DNA from: SZUA-36 sp964650905
GTDB lineage: Bacteria > Pseudomonadota > Gammaproteobacteria > Xanthomonadales > SZUA-36
Length of the DNA stretch: 64,000 nucleotides
Assembly (NCBI GenBank): GCA_964650905.1
Contig: CAZYVH010000004.1
Span: 11,624 to 75,623, forward strand
Direction of reading: 5' to 3'
This document shows, piece after piece, positions 36,433-45,594 of this stretch. Below the pieces are notes generated by a model. It saw only the letters and a list, made by a program, of their open reading frames with translations. It searched no databases and was not told the DNA's origin. Position 1 is the stretch's first letter, and every line of letters begins with the position of its first letter. A program made the position numbers and the translations under genes.

Positions 36433-37208
36433 CGGAAGTGCTTGATCTTCTCGCCCTTATGGCCGATCTCCGTCATGGCTTCGATACCGATTTTGAGATG
36501 CAAATCAACCCAGTCGGCGGTTACCTTGCGATCTGATTCCTCGGTTTTGACGCCATCGGGTGTAACCGGTACATCGGAAACCAGCAGGAGTGCACCGTGG
36601 GCAATTTCATTAGCATGACCAACAATAAAGAGCGTGGCGGTTTCCATATCGATGCCGATGCAAGTCATGTCATGTAATTTTTGATGAAATTCACTGTCGT
36701 GTTCCCAGACACGCCGGTTGGTGGTGTAAACGACACCAGTGCGGTAATCAACGCCATGCGCCATAATTTTGTCAGAAACAAACTTGTGTAATTTGAACGA
36801 GGGCAATGCCGGTACTTCGGGTGGAAAATAGTCGTTCGAGGTACCTTCACCCCTGATGGCTGCAATCGGTAGTATGAAGTGTCCGATTTCCGTCGACTTT
36901 TTCAGCCCTCCGCATTTACCCAGGAATAGCACCCCTTTGGGCGAGACCGCCGATAAGAGATCCATGATGGTCGCCGCATTGCTTGAACCAATACCGTAGT
37001 TGATGACGGTCAGGTTGTCGGTATTGCTTACCGCCTGCATGGCACGGTCCTCACCATAGATTTTACAGCCGAAGATCTGGGCAAAACGTTGTACGTAATT
37101 GGAAAAATTTGTGAGCAGGATATAATCGTTGAACACTTCAAGAGGCATTCCCGTGTAACGGGGCAACCAGTTGTGGGTGATCTGGGATTTTGTCAGTTTC
37201 ATCATCAT
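36426..37208 (-). CDS. AMP nucleosidase, short form
   Basis: 260 residues, about half the length of E. coli Amn (484), lacking its N-terminal regulatory domain. THNWLPRYTGMPLEVFNDYI, LFLGKCGGLKKSTEIGHFIL, AAIRGEGTSNDYFPPEVPA and GIDMETATLFIVGHANEI mark the nucleoside-phosphorylase fold of AMP nucleosidases, and the sequence looks closer to the form I associate with Bacteroidetes. The enzyme cleaves AMP to adenine and ribose 5-phosphate. The start overlaps the hda stop by four bases; an MMM run makes the exact start ambiguous. Confidence 0.87.
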   Translation of the reverse strand: MMMKLTKSQITHNWLPRYTGMPLEVFNDYILLTNFSNYVQRFAQIFGCKIYGEDRAMQAVSNTDNLTVINYGIGSSNAATIMDLLSAVSPKGVLFLGKCGGLKKSTEIGHFILPIAAIRGEGTSNDYFPPEVPALPSFKLHKFVSDKIMAHGVDYRTGVVYTTNRRVWEHDSEFHQKLHDMTCIGIDMETATLFIVGHANEIAHGALLLVSDVPVTPDGVKTEESDRKVTADWVDLHLKIGIEAMTEIGHKGEKIKHFRY

Positions 37209-37927
37209 GTGTCCTTGCAGGGATCAGCAGGCGTGGTCCTTAATACGTCACGTGCCAATGGTATGGTAATACGCCGCTTCAGGGTCAGGGCCGCCCGGTG
37301 AAGGTCATCAATAGTTTTCATCAATGTAGCCAGGTTCCTCTGCTGGTGTTTGAGCAGATAACGTTGCACATCCTCCGGCAACTGGATTCCCAGTGCTTCG
37401 CTGCGCTTGCCGATAACCTCCAGCAGCTCATCATCTTCCAATGGCAGCAATGGTAGACGCAAGCCCCAGGCCAGTCTTGACGAAAGGTCGGCCAGACCGA
37501 GCCCCAGGCTGGACAGGCGTTTACAGCTACTGACGACCAGGCGGCCTTTAGCCGCCGTGATACGGTTAAATAAATGAAACAGGGACTCTTCCCAAGCGGC
37601 ATGACCCGCGATAACGTGCAAGTCATCCACACATACAAGATCCAGCTTTTCAAGACCCTGCAACGATGCGATGGCACCCTCAGGCAGACGTTGCAAAGCA
37701 AGGTAGAAAGCCCGCCCGCCACGCTCACGGGTTGCAAGACACAGGGCATTGAGCAAATGTGTTTTACCACTACCCTGGGGACCGTATAGAAAAATGTGCG
37801 AGCCCGGCTCATCCGGAACCTGTTTCAGCGCTGCCACCGTCGTTATATTGGGCCCTGCTATAAAGTCATCAAAACGGCCCTCAGGCGGCAATACCAGTTG
37901 CAGGGGTATCTGTGGGGAAAACAGCAC
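37205..37927 (-). CDS. hda: DnaA regulatory inactivator Hda
   Basis: 240 residues, a DnaA-like AAA+ domain without the C-terminal DNA-binding domain. Walker A is in HIFLYGPQGSGKTHLLNALC, Walker B in LDLVCVDDLHVIAG, and the N-terminal QIPLQLVLPPEGRFDDFI holds the clamp-binding QL-rich motif. With the beta sliding clamp it stimulates ATP hydrolysis by DnaA and prevents re-initiation. It lies downstream of the AI-2E family permease, as in many gammaproteobacteria. Confidence 0.94.
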   Translation of the reverse strand: MLFSPQIPLQLVLPPEGRFDDFIAGPNITTVAALKQVPDEPGSHIFLYGPQGSGKTHLLNALCLATRERGGRAFYLALQRLPEGAIASLQGLEKLDLVCVDDLHVIAGHAAWEESLFHLFNRITAAKGRLVVSSCKRLSSLGLGLADLSSRLAWGLRLPLLPLEDDELLEVIGKRSEALGIQLPEDVQRYLLKHQQRNLATLMKTIDDLHRAALTLKRRITIPLARDVLRTTPADPCKDT

Positions 37928-37933
37928 GGCTCT

Positions 37934-39022
37934 TCAGATCCCAGGGTCAGCCGGTGAGTTGTACAAATCACTTTGCCGGTATTTCCGGTGCAGGTGTACG
38001 ACCAGCACATTCAGTGCAGCAGCGATGGGTAACGCGAGCAGTATGCCCAGAAAACCGAACAACTGGCCACCGGCCAATACCGCAAAAATAACCGTTACCG
38101 GGTGTAGTCCAATCCTGTCGCCGACCAGTTTTGGCGTCAGGAACAACCCCTCAGCTGACTGGCCCGCAACAAACACCAGTAAAACCATCACCAGGTGAAA
38201 AACATCATGGAACTGGTAGACCACCATGGCAGCGGCCACAACAACACCAATGATCGAACCCAGGTAAGGCACAATGCTGAGTAAACCAGCCAGCATGCCA
38301 ATCAGTACCGCAAAATCAAGACCGACCAGCCACAGACCCACTGAATAGATTACACCCAGGGCAAACATGACCATCAATTGACCACGAAAAAAGGCGCCGA
38401 GCACAGCATCGACTTCCGCGGCCAGGTGACTGATCTCGCCTTTAACTTTACGTGGCAACATGTCTTCAATGCCCTTAAGCAGGAGATCCCAGTCCCGTAG
38501 CAGGTAGAACGTAACAACCGGTATCAGTATGAGGTTGGTCAACCAGGTCGCCACTGCCAGGCCACCGCGTGAAACGATGTTAATGACACTAACCGCGGCT
38601 GTACTGATTTCCTGCCAGTAGTCCTTCAGCATTCGGGTAAAGACAGAGCCATCAAACCCGCTCAGGTCAATCCCGATCTTTGCCGCGAGCCACGGTAGAG
38701 CAGTACTTGAAAACCACTCGATCCAATCCGGAAAACGCTCGATCAGCAAATGCACCTGTCCGAGCAAAGCAGGAATGAGGATCAGCAATAAGACAACCAA
38801 CAACGATAATAGCAATACGAACACGACACTGACAGCCAGCGATCTGCCAACCTGCCAGCGCCAGATGGATACCCGCTGCAAGCGGTCCACCAGTGGGTCG
38901 CCAAAATAAGCCAGGACCGCAGCCACCGCAAATGGCGTAAGGATCGGTGCCAGCAGATAGACAAGCCAGCTAGCCAGTGCAATTAATGCCAATACCAACC
39001 AACTGTGCGAAGCGGTTGCCAT
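37934..39022 (-). CDS. AI-2E family (PerM-type) membrane transporter
   Basis: 362 residues with about eight membrane helices. The family pattern is visible in LVYLLAPILTPFAVAAVLAY near the N-terminus, FYLLRDWDLLLKGIEDMLPR in the middle and IVPYLGSIIGVVVAAAMVVY toward the end. Proteins of this family act as exporters or antiporters of various solutes; the substrate is unknown. It starts on the last base of the DUF2066 stop codon and is followed by hda six bases later, the usual operon order. Confidence 0.9.
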   Translation of the reverse strand: MATASHSWLVLALIALASWLVYLLAPILTPFAVAAVLAYFGDPLVDRLQRVSIWRWQVGRSLAVSVVFVLLLSLLVVLLLILIPALLGQVHLLIERFPDWIEWFSSTALPWLAAKIGIDLSGFDGSVFTRMLKDYWQEISTAAVSVINIVSRGGLAVATWLTNLILIPVVTFYLLRDWDLLLKGIEDMLPRKVKGEISHLAAEVDAVLGAFFRGQLMVMFALGVIYSVGLWLVGLDFAVLIGMLAGLLSIVPYLGSIIGVVVAAAMVVYQFHDVFHLVMVLLVFVAGQSAEGLFLTPKLVGDRIGLHPVTVIFAVLAGGQLFGFLGILLALPIAAALNVLVVHLHRKYRQSDLYNSPADPGI

Positions 39023-40053
39023 CAGTGCAAAAACCTGTATTCAAAGGTGTCCCCAGGGCCAAGTGGGCGCAGCACCGCCTTGCGCTGGAATGCTTCTCTG
39101 AGGTAGCGTGGCGCCGCATTGAGTTGCAAACGGAAATAGGCACGGCCGGGCTCTGCGGCAAGAACATCCACAGCCGTAACAAGACCCTGATCCTGCAGAT
39201 ACGCAAGACAGCGGTTGTAATCATCGCCACTGTCCAGGCCCTCAATGCTTACATCGATGTTCCACTGTCCCAAGTCAGCAGCAGCGATTGTATTCGCTCC
39301 CGCGATCTGGTCGACTGCGCGATGGATACCATCAGCCAGTGCAAACATCAATTCCTGGTCACTGTTATGCCAGCTCCAATACCCTCCCCCACCCGCCAGA
39401 CTCCAGCGCAGAACCCACCGCGGGCCTTCACGACGGGCAGCAATAATCAGCACACTGTCGTCCGGCGCTCCCCAACGGGCCAGGTCATCGGCAAACCCAC
39501 CCCACACAAGCTGCATATCGACCAACTGGATTTCTTCCGCGTCCAGTTCAGGCCAGCTGACCTGCAACCCGCGTCTGTCTGCCAGCTCCTGCAACGCCTG
39601 CCAGGCATACTGGTATTCCAGCGGTCTCAAGCTGCGTGTTTGGCCATCATCGATCACCACCCATACCTGTACGACAGGCCGGTCTGTCTGCCAGCGCGGT
39701 AAGCCTGCCTGGAGCAGGATGCGATCCACTTCCGACCGCATGAAGCGGGCCACAAGATACAACGCTCTGGTGCTGCTACCATCCGGCTGGATGCGTTGTA
39801 CATTTTTATACTGGAACGAAAGTAATATTTCGTCGGCATTTTGTAAGGCATCATCAATAGCACCTGAATTGGGTATCTCGCGCCGTCCGCTGAGTTTTTG
39901 CAGCACCTGGATGAGTGCGCTGGGCATGGCATCATTGCGTGCTGCTTCACTTTGGCTGGTGACCAAAACTTCTCCGCTATACAGGTCTTGAGCGACAGCA
40001 GTGGATGTACCAGCCAATAACAGGATAAAAAAGATTGTCGGTAATTTATACAT
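39022..40053 (-). CDS. DUF2066 periplasmic protein
   Basis: 343 residues with a cleavable signal peptide MYKLPTIFFILLLAGTSTAV ending in AQ. DLYSGEVLVTSQSEAARNDA followed by LIQVLQKLSGR is the DUF2066 hallmark, and DRPVVQVWVVIDDG is also conserved. The function is unknown; the family is nearly always next to purM and the PerM-like gene, as here. It is divergent from purM. Confidence 0.87.
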   Translation of the reverse strand: MYKLPTIFFILLLAGTSTAVAQDLYSGEVLVTSQSEAARNDAMPSALIQVLQKLSGRREIPNSGAIDDALQNADEILLSFQYKNVQRIQPDGSSTRALYLVARFMRSEVDRILLQAGLPRWQTDRPVVQVWVVIDDGQTRSLRPLEYQYAWQALQELADRRGLQVSWPELDAEEIQLVDMQLVWGGFADDLARWGAPDDSVLIIAARREGPRWVLRWSLAGGGGYWSWHNSDQELMFALADGIHRAVDQIAGANTIAAADLGQWNIDVSIEGLDSGDDYNRCLAYLQDQGLVTAVDVLAAEPGRAYFRLQLNAAPRYLREAFQRKAVLRPLGPGDTFEYRFLH

Positions 40054-40145
40054 CCGCGCTTACGGGCCCTAAAATTTGGATATTCCAAGCTGGTAAATAC
40101 GATAACATATGACACCACGACCGGCATGAAATTACAGAGCAACCC

Positions 40146-41204
40146 GTGAACAGCGAATGCAAAAGAAAACACAGTTTGAGATACCGTGACGCAGGTGTGG
40201 ATATTGATGCGGGCATTGCACTGGTTGAACGCATAAAACCCGCGGTAAAGTCCACCCGCCGCGACGGCGTTTTGACCGGCCTGGGTGGCTTTGGTGGTCT
40301 TTTTCAACTTGACACCGATCGCTATAAACAACCGCTGCTGGTCTCCGGCACCGATGGCGTTGGCACCAAACTGCTACTGGCCAGGCAAATGAACAACCAC
40401 ACCAGCATAGGCATCGACCTGGTTGCCATGTGCGTCAACGATATTTTGACCTGTGGTGCAGAGCCCTTGTTTTTCCTGGATTACTACGCTACCGGAAAGC
40501 TTGAACTCGATGCCGCACAGACCGTCATTGAGGGCATTGCCGAAGGTTGCCGCCAGGCTGGCTGCGCACTGATCGGAGGGGAGACCGCTGAAATGCCCGG
40601 TATGTATGCCGGGGATGAATATGACCTGGCGGGGTTCAGTGTGGGTGTGGTCGACCGGCCACGACTGATTGACGGAAGCCGCATCCAGGCTGGTTATATT
40701 GCATTAGGACTACCATCTTCCGGACCACACTCCAATGGCTACTCTTTGATCAGGAAGGTACTGGCACAATCATCCGATGGGCCTTCTTTGCCACTTGCGG
40801 GCACAACGCTCGGTGAGGCCTTGCTGACACCAACGCGGATTTACGTTAAAACCCTGTTGCCGCTGATAGCAAAGTACACCATTGATGGCTTGGCACACAT
40901 TACCGGCGGTGGTCTTTCAGATAACATCATACGTGTCATACCTGAACACCTTGGCCTCGAAATTGACCTGTCGGCCTGGGTCATGCCACCGGTTTTTGAC
41001 TGGTTGCATAGACGCGGCAACATTGACCAGGCTGAAATGTTGCGAACCTTCAACTGTGGTATTGGCATGGTGGCGCTGGTGGCCCCGGATGAGGTGAATG
41101 GGATTTGTCGTGAACTCGCACTGGCTGATGAAACCGTCCATGTCATCGGCCGGGTCACCGGACAGCCAAGCGGCAATTCACGGGTCAGTTATATCCACTC
41201 ATGA
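40146..41204 (+). CDS. purM: Phosphoribosylformylglycinamidine cyclo-ligase PurM
   Basis: 352 residues, starting with GTG; no in-frame ATG fits better. YRDAGVDIDAG, LLVSGTDGVGTKLLLARQMN, GGETAEMPGMYAGDEYDLAG and LAHITGGGLSDNIIRVIPE are the AIR synthetase signatures. It makes aminoimidazole ribonucleotide from FGAM using ATP in purine synthesis. purN overlaps its end by four bases. Confidence 0.97.
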   Translation: MNSECKRKHSLRYRDAGVDIDAGIALVERIKPAVKSTRRDGVLTGLGGFGGLFQLDTDRYKQPLLVSGTDGVGTKLLLARQMNNHTSIGIDLVAMCVNDILTCGAEPLFFLDYYATGKLELDAAQTVIEGIAEGCRQAGCALIGGETAEMPGMYAGDEYDLAGFSVGVVDRPRLIDGSRIQAGYIALGLPSSGPHSNGYSLIRKVLAQSSDGPSLPLAGTTLGEALLTPTRIYVKTLLPLIAKYTIDGLAHITGGGLSDNIIRVIPEHLGLEIDLSAWVMPPVFDWLHRRGNIDQAEMLRTFNCGIGMVALVAPDEVNGICRELALADETVHVIGRVTGQPSGNSRVSYIHS

Positions 41205-41878
41205 CGTCACCAGCACTTAATGTAGCCGTGCTGATATCCGGGCGTGGCAGCAACCTCAAAGCCATGATTGACGCCATTGCTTGCAATCGTTTGAACATGC
41301 GTATTCTAAGAGTAATCTCCAACCGTGCTGATGCCGCCGGCATTGCCCATGCACAAGCAGCGGGGATCCCCGTCAGCGTCATCAGCCACAAAACCTATCC
41401 CGAACGGCAATTTCACGATGCCGCCATCAACCAGGTACTGGAAAACGCGCGGGTGGAGCTGATTATCCTGGCCGGTTACATGCGTATACTGACTGAAGTA
41501 TTCACACGGAAATTTGAAGGCCGTGTGATCAATCTGCACCCTTCCCTGCTGCCACTCTACAAGGGTCTGGATACCTATAACCGGGCCCTCAAAGCCGGTG
41601 ACAGCGAAACCGGCGCCAGTATACATTTCGTCACCACCGGCCTCGATGCCGGTCCCATCATCGCCCAGGTCCGGATACCCATCAAAAAAACCGATGATGC
41701 CATGTCACTCAGTACCCGCCTGGCGCCGCAGGAACATCGACTGTTGGTCGCAACACTCGAAATTTTCTGCCAGAAAAAAATTCGTCTCGAAGCGGGTCAT
41801 GTTTTCCATGCGGACCAGCGACTGGAAAAGCCACTGCAGTTGCGGGCCGACGGCCGGCTGATAAAACATACAGGTTAA
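41201..41878 (+). CDS. purN: Phosphoribosylglycinamide formyltransferase PurN
   Basis: 225 residues. NVAVLISGRGSNLKAMIDAI, LAGYMRILTEVFTRKFEG, VINLHPSLLPLYKGLDTY and GASIHFVTTGLDAGPIIAQV hold the conserved Asn-His-Asp catalytic set of formyl-THF-dependent GAR transformylase. It is coupled to purM by a four-base overlap and its last four bases overlap the end of the convergent murA gene. Confidence 0.97.
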   Translation: MTSPALNVAVLISGRGSNLKAMIDAIACNRLNMRILRVISNRADAAGIAHAQAAGIPVSVISHKTYPERQFHDAAINQVLENARVELIILAGYMRILTEVFTRKFEGRVINLHPSLLPLYKGLDTYNRALKAGDSETGASIHFVTTGLDAGPIIAQVRIPIKKTDDAMSLSTRLAPQEHRLLVATLEIFCQKKIRLEAGHVFHADQRLEKPLQLRADGRLIKHTG

Positions 41879-43128
41879 ATTCGACGGATTCTCGCACCCA
41901 GTTGACCGAGTTTTTCCTCAATGTTTTCATAACCGCGGTCGATGTGGTAAACCCGATCCACCAGCGTGGTGCCGTCAGCCACCAGACCGGCCAGTACCAA
42001 CCCAGCCGAGGCACGCAGGTCGGTCGCCATAATTGGCGCACCGTGTAAGGCCGGCACCCCCCTGATAATGGCTGAATTACCTTTCAGCGTTATATCTGCA
42101 CCAAGCCTGACCAGTTCCTGGACGTGCATGAAACGGTTCTCAAAAATGGTTTCCGTAATGATGGCGGTACCATCGGCAACCGTGTTGAGCGCCGTGAACT
42201 GGGCCTGCATATCGGTGGCGAACCCCGGGTACGGCGCGGTAGTTATATCGACCGCCTTTGGCTTACGGCCATGCATGTCCAATGCAATCCAGTCTTCCCC
42301 TGTCTCAACATCTGCACCAGCCTCGCGCAATTTTTCAATCACCGAATCCAGGTCATGCGCACGCGCCCTGGTGACACGTACACGTCCAGATGTGATAGCA
42401 CCCGCGACCAGGTAAGTGCCCGTCTCAATACGATCGGGCAAAACGGAATATTCAGCGCCATGCAGGCTGTCCACCCCTTCAATGGTGATGGTATTGGTGC
42501 CTGCGCCGCTGATCTTTGCACCCATGGCGATGAGAAAATTCGCCAGGTCGACAACTTCCGGTTCCTGTGCCGCGTTTTCCAGGACGGTCGTGCCCATGGC
42601 GAGGACGGCCGCCATCATGATGTTCTCTGTACCGGTTACAGTAACCGTATCAAACAGAATGCTTGCGCCCTGAAGCCGCTTTGCGTGTGCCTGGATATTA
42701 CCATTGACCACAGTAACCTCTGCGCCCAGTTGCTGCAGGCCACGCAAATGCAGATCAACCGGTCGTGAACCAATCGCGCAACCACCCGGTAAGGAGACGA
42801 AAGCACGGCCGAAGCGCGCCACCAACGGACCCAGCACCAGGATGGAAGCGCGCATGGTTTTAACCAGGTCATAGGGCGCTTCGAATTGCTGTATGCCACG
42901 TGGGTCGATCTCGATACGCATGTGCTCGTCGACCACCAGGCTGGCACCCATACGGCCCAGTAACTCCATGGTCGTCGTGACGTCCCTGAGGTGGGGGACA
43001 TTGCTAATTTTTGAGGGCCCATCAGCAAGCAGGCTGGCTACCAGGATGGGCAGCACGGCATTCTTGGCGCCAGACATCCAGACCTCGCCGTCCAGCGGCA
43101 AACCACCGGCAATCTGTATACCTGCCAT
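41875..43128 (-). CDS. murA: UDP-N-acetylglucosamine 1-carboxyvinyltransferase MurA
   Basis: 417 residues. The N-terminal GGLPLDGEVWMSGAKNAVLP carries the catalytic-site lysine-asparagine, the PGGCAIGSRPVDLHLRGL loop carries the active-site cysteine that is the fosfomycin target, and AQFTALNTVADGTAIITETI is conserved. It commits UDP-GlcNAc to peptidoglycan. Its ATG shares one base with the ibaG stop. Confidence 0.97.
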   Translation of the reverse strand: MAGIQIAGGLPLDGEVWMSGAKNAVLPILVASLLADGPSKISNVPHLRDVTTTMELLGRMGASLVVDEHMRIEIDPRGIQQFEAPYDLVKTMRASILVLGPLVARFGRAFVSLPGGCAIGSRPVDLHLRGLQQLGAEVTVVNGNIQAHAKRLQGASILFDTVTVTGTENIMMAAVLAMGTTVLENAAQEPEVVDLANFLIAMGAKISGAGTNTITIEGVDSLHGAEYSVLPDRIETGTYLVAGAITSGRVRVTRARAHDLDSVIEKLREAGADVETGEDWIALDMHGRKPKAVDITTAPYPGFATDMQAQFTALNTVADGTAIITETIFENRFMHVQELVRLGADITLKGNSAIIRGVPALHGAPIMATDLRASAGLVLAGLVADGTTLVDRVYHIDRGYENIEEKLGQLGARIRRI

Positions 43129-43361
43129 CAGTCGTCTTCAACTTCGGGCAGTTCGGTACGCAAACCCAGCGCATGTATCTCATTACCCATCAAATCACCC
43201 AGGGTGGCATAGACCAGCCGATGGCGTTGCAACGTTGACTTGCCCTCAAAAACCGCACTGCGTACGACGGCTTCAAAATGAACGCCGTCTTCACCACTGA
43301 CCGTAACATCGGCGTCTTTCAATCCTGCACGTATCATTTGTGCAATCGTTGTACTATCCAT
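43128..43361 (-). CDS. ibaG: BolA family protein IbaG
   Basis: 77 residues. VHFEAVVRSAVFEGKSTLQR followed by HRLVYATLGDLMGNEIHALGL is the BolA/IbaG class-II KH-like fold, with the histidine that helps bind Fe-S clusters together with a monothiol glutaredoxin. It is linked to murA as in E. coli (yrbA-murA). The Mla lipid-transport genes that normally sit on its other side are absent here. Confidence 0.93.
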   Translation of the reverse strand: MDSTTIAQMIRAGLKDADVTVSGEDGVHFEAVVRSAVFEGKSTLQRHRLVYATLGDLMGNEIHALGLRTELPEVEDD

Positions 43362-43520
43362 AGACTAAGGCCTGCTAATGTTTATTATGTGTTGACCGGA
43401 TGGCCATGGGGGACAAACGGACTTGAGCCAGGGAGTCTCTGATTTATTCATGAACTGCTAACCTTGCGTCCAAAATCCACTACACTCAGAATTAATCAGA
43501 GGCTTCCTTGCAGGAATGAT

Positions 43521-43526
43521 TATAAT
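43521..43526 (+). promoter_or_regulatory. Possible -10 box for the yrbG-kdsD-lpt operon
   Basis: A perfect TATAAT occurs in the 264-base divergent spacer between ibaG and yrbG, 99 bases before the yrbG start. No good -35 is visible, so it is a weak prediction. Nothing else recognisable lies in this spacer. Confidence 0.25.
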
Positions 43527-43625
43527 AATGGATTCCGGCGTCATTAAAAACTCCCGATACATGCAAAACGAATCGCAGATTGCCATGCAGCAGACTTTTA
43601 AACCCGAAGTGGACCACGCTACACT

Positions 43626-44600
43626 ATGTTAATCGCTGTCATCCAGTTGATCGCTGGTTTTCTGTTACTGGTTTGGGGTGCAGACCGTCTCGTTGCCGGC
43701 GCTTCGGCCGCCGCAAGGAACTTCGGTGTTTCACCGCTGGTGATAGGGCTGACCATCATTGGCTTCGGAACATCGGCCCCTGAACTGGTTGTTTCAGCGG
43801 TCGCCTCGCTCAAGGGTAACGAAGGTCTTGCCGTTGGCAATGCCATTGGTTCCAATATTGCCAACATGGGGTTGGTGCTGGGCATAACCGCCTTGATTTA
43901 CCCACTTCGGCTGGAATCCACGGCACTGAAACGTGAATACCCCATGCTGCTGCTGATCATGCTGGTGTGTTTTCTAATGGCGCTCAATGGGCTATACAGT
44001 CACCTGGAAGGCTGGATTCTTCTTGGCATTTTGCTGGCTGTTATTGTCTGGATTGTCCGAATTGGCCTGCGCCGCTCGCCGTCCGATCCACTGGCGGAAG
44101 AGTTTGCAGCTGAAATACCTGAAAATACACCTACAAGAATCGCCTTGTTATGGCTTATGGCGGGTCTGATTGTGCTACCCGTGAGTTCGAAATTCCTGGT
44201 GGATGGAGCGGTCAGCATTGCACACATACTGGGAGTGACCGATACGACCATCGGTCTGACGATCGTAGCGCTCGGCACCAGCTTGCCCGAGCTGGCAACG
44301 GCGGTTACCGCGGCATTACGAAAAGAAGACGATCTGGCTATCGGCAACATCATTGGTTCCAACATTTTCAACCTGTTGGGTGTGCTGGGGATTGCAGCCG
44401 TGATACGCCCGGTAGAAATATATACCATCATTCTCGCCCGCGATTTTCCCGCCATGTTCCTGATCACTGGTGCACTCTACCTCATGGCTTCCGATTTTCG
44501 TGGTCCAGGACGCATCGGCAGACGCTCCGGCGGCGTGTTATTGATAATGTTTGTTGGCTATGTGACCATGGTCTGGCTAAGTTCAAGGCCGGTTATTTAA
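43626..44600 (+). CDS. yrbG: Calcium/sodium antiporter YrbG-type
   Basis: 324 residues with about ten membrane helices in two inverted halves. Both CaCA repeats are seen: VIGLTIIGFGTSAPELVVSA with GNAIGSNIANMG in the first half, and TIGLTIVALGTSLPELATAV with GNIIGSNIFNLLG in the second. The family exchanges Ca2+ for Na+ or H+. It heads the kdsD-kdsC-lpt operon, as in E. coli; its stop is ten bases before kdsD. Confidence 0.95.
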   Translation: MLIAVIQLIAGFLLLVWGADRLVAGASAAARNFGVSPLVIGLTIIGFGTSAPELVVSAVASLKGNEGLAVGNAIGSNIANMGLVLGITALIYPLRLESTALKREYPMLLLIMLVCFLMALNGLYSHLEGWILLGILLAVIVWIVRIGLRRSPSDPLAEEFAAEIPENTPTRIALLWLMAGLIVLPVSSKFLVDGAVSIAHILGVTDTTIGLTIVALGTSLPELATAVTAALRKEDDLAIGNIIGSNIFNLLGVLGIAAVIRPVEIYTIILARDFPAMFLITGALYLMASDFRGPGRIGRRSGGVLLIMFVGYVTMVWLSSRPVI

Positions 44601-44610
44601 GGCCTGTTAA

Positions 44611-45594
44611 ATGCACATGGAAATCGACAGCAAAGCCCTGAAAACTCTGGCCAGGGCCGTGGTAAAAACAGAAGCCACGGCAGTTGCCAACCTCGAAGCA
44701 CGTATCGACAACAAGTTTGTGCATGCCTGTGAGCTCATACTCAACTGTCGCGGCCACATCATTGTGCTGGGTGTGGGCAAGTCGAGTCATATCGGCAGCA
44801 AGATCGCAGCGACACTCGCCAGCACCGGGACCCCCGCATTTTTTGTTCACCCCGCCGAAGCGTCGCACGGCGATCTCGGCATGATCACAGCCGGTGATGT
44901 CGTGCTGGTGCTGTCCAACTCCGGTGAAGCCGATGAAGTCAGAAGATTACTTCCTGTACTCAAACGCCTGGGCACCCCAATCATTGCACTGACCGGCAAG
45001 CCAGCTTCCACGCTGGCCGGCCATGCGGATGTCAATATCAATGTCGCCGTTGAAAGCGAAGCCTGTCCACTGGGCCTGGCACCCACTTCCAGCACCACTG
45101 CAGCCCTGGTTATGGGTGATGCACTGGCGGTTGCATTGCTTCAAAAACGTGGCTTTACAAAGGAAGATTTTGCCCGTTCCCATCCGGCGGGCCAAATTGG
45201 AAGACGTCTGTTGCTGCATGTGAAGGACATCATGCACAGCGGTGCTGAGATGCCATTCGTCGACCTGGGGGCAACCCTTTCAGAAACCATCATGGAGATG
45301 AGCAGAAAACGCCTTGGTATGGTTGCCATTGTCGATGCTGAAATGCAGGTCCAGGGTGTTTATACCGACGGCGATCTGCGCAGAACCATGGAACAAGCGC
45401 TTGATCCGCATAGAACAGTCATTGGAGATGTGATGACCCGCAACGGTAAAACAATACACCCGCATGCACTGGCGGCCGAAGCGGTAAAACTACTGCAAAA
45501 CCACAAAATCCAGGGTCTGCTCGTAACCGATGAGGCCTTGCATCTACTCGGTGTTCTGAATTTCCATGACTTATTACAAGCGGGCGTGGTCTGA
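44611..45594 (+). CDS. kdsD: D-arabinose 5-phosphate isomerase KdsD
   Basis: 327 residues. An N-terminal sugar isomerase (SIS) domain (IIVLGVGKSSHIGSKIAATL, LGMITAGDVVLVLSNSGEAD) is followed from about residue 205 by two CBS domains. It converts ribulose 5-phosphate to arabinose 5-phosphate, the precursor of the lipopolysaccharide sugar KDO. Starts at 44611 and 44617 are both possible. kdsC begins on the base after its stop. Confidence 0.96.
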   Translation: MHMEIDSKALKTLARAVVKTEATAVANLEARIDNKFVHACELILNCRGHIIVLGVGKSSHIGSKIAATLASTGTPAFFVHPAEASHGDLGMITAGDVVLVLSNSGEADEVRRLLPVLKRLGTPIIALTGKPASTLAGHADVNINVAVESEACPLGLAPTSSTTAALVMGDALAVALLQKRGFTKEDFARSHPAGQIGRRLLLHVKDIMHSGAEMPFVDLGATLSETIMEMSRKRLGMVAIVDAEMQVQGVYTDGDLRRTMEQALDPHRTVIGDVMTRNGKTIHPHALAAEAVKLLQNHKIQGLLVTDEALHLLGVLNFHDLLQAGVV

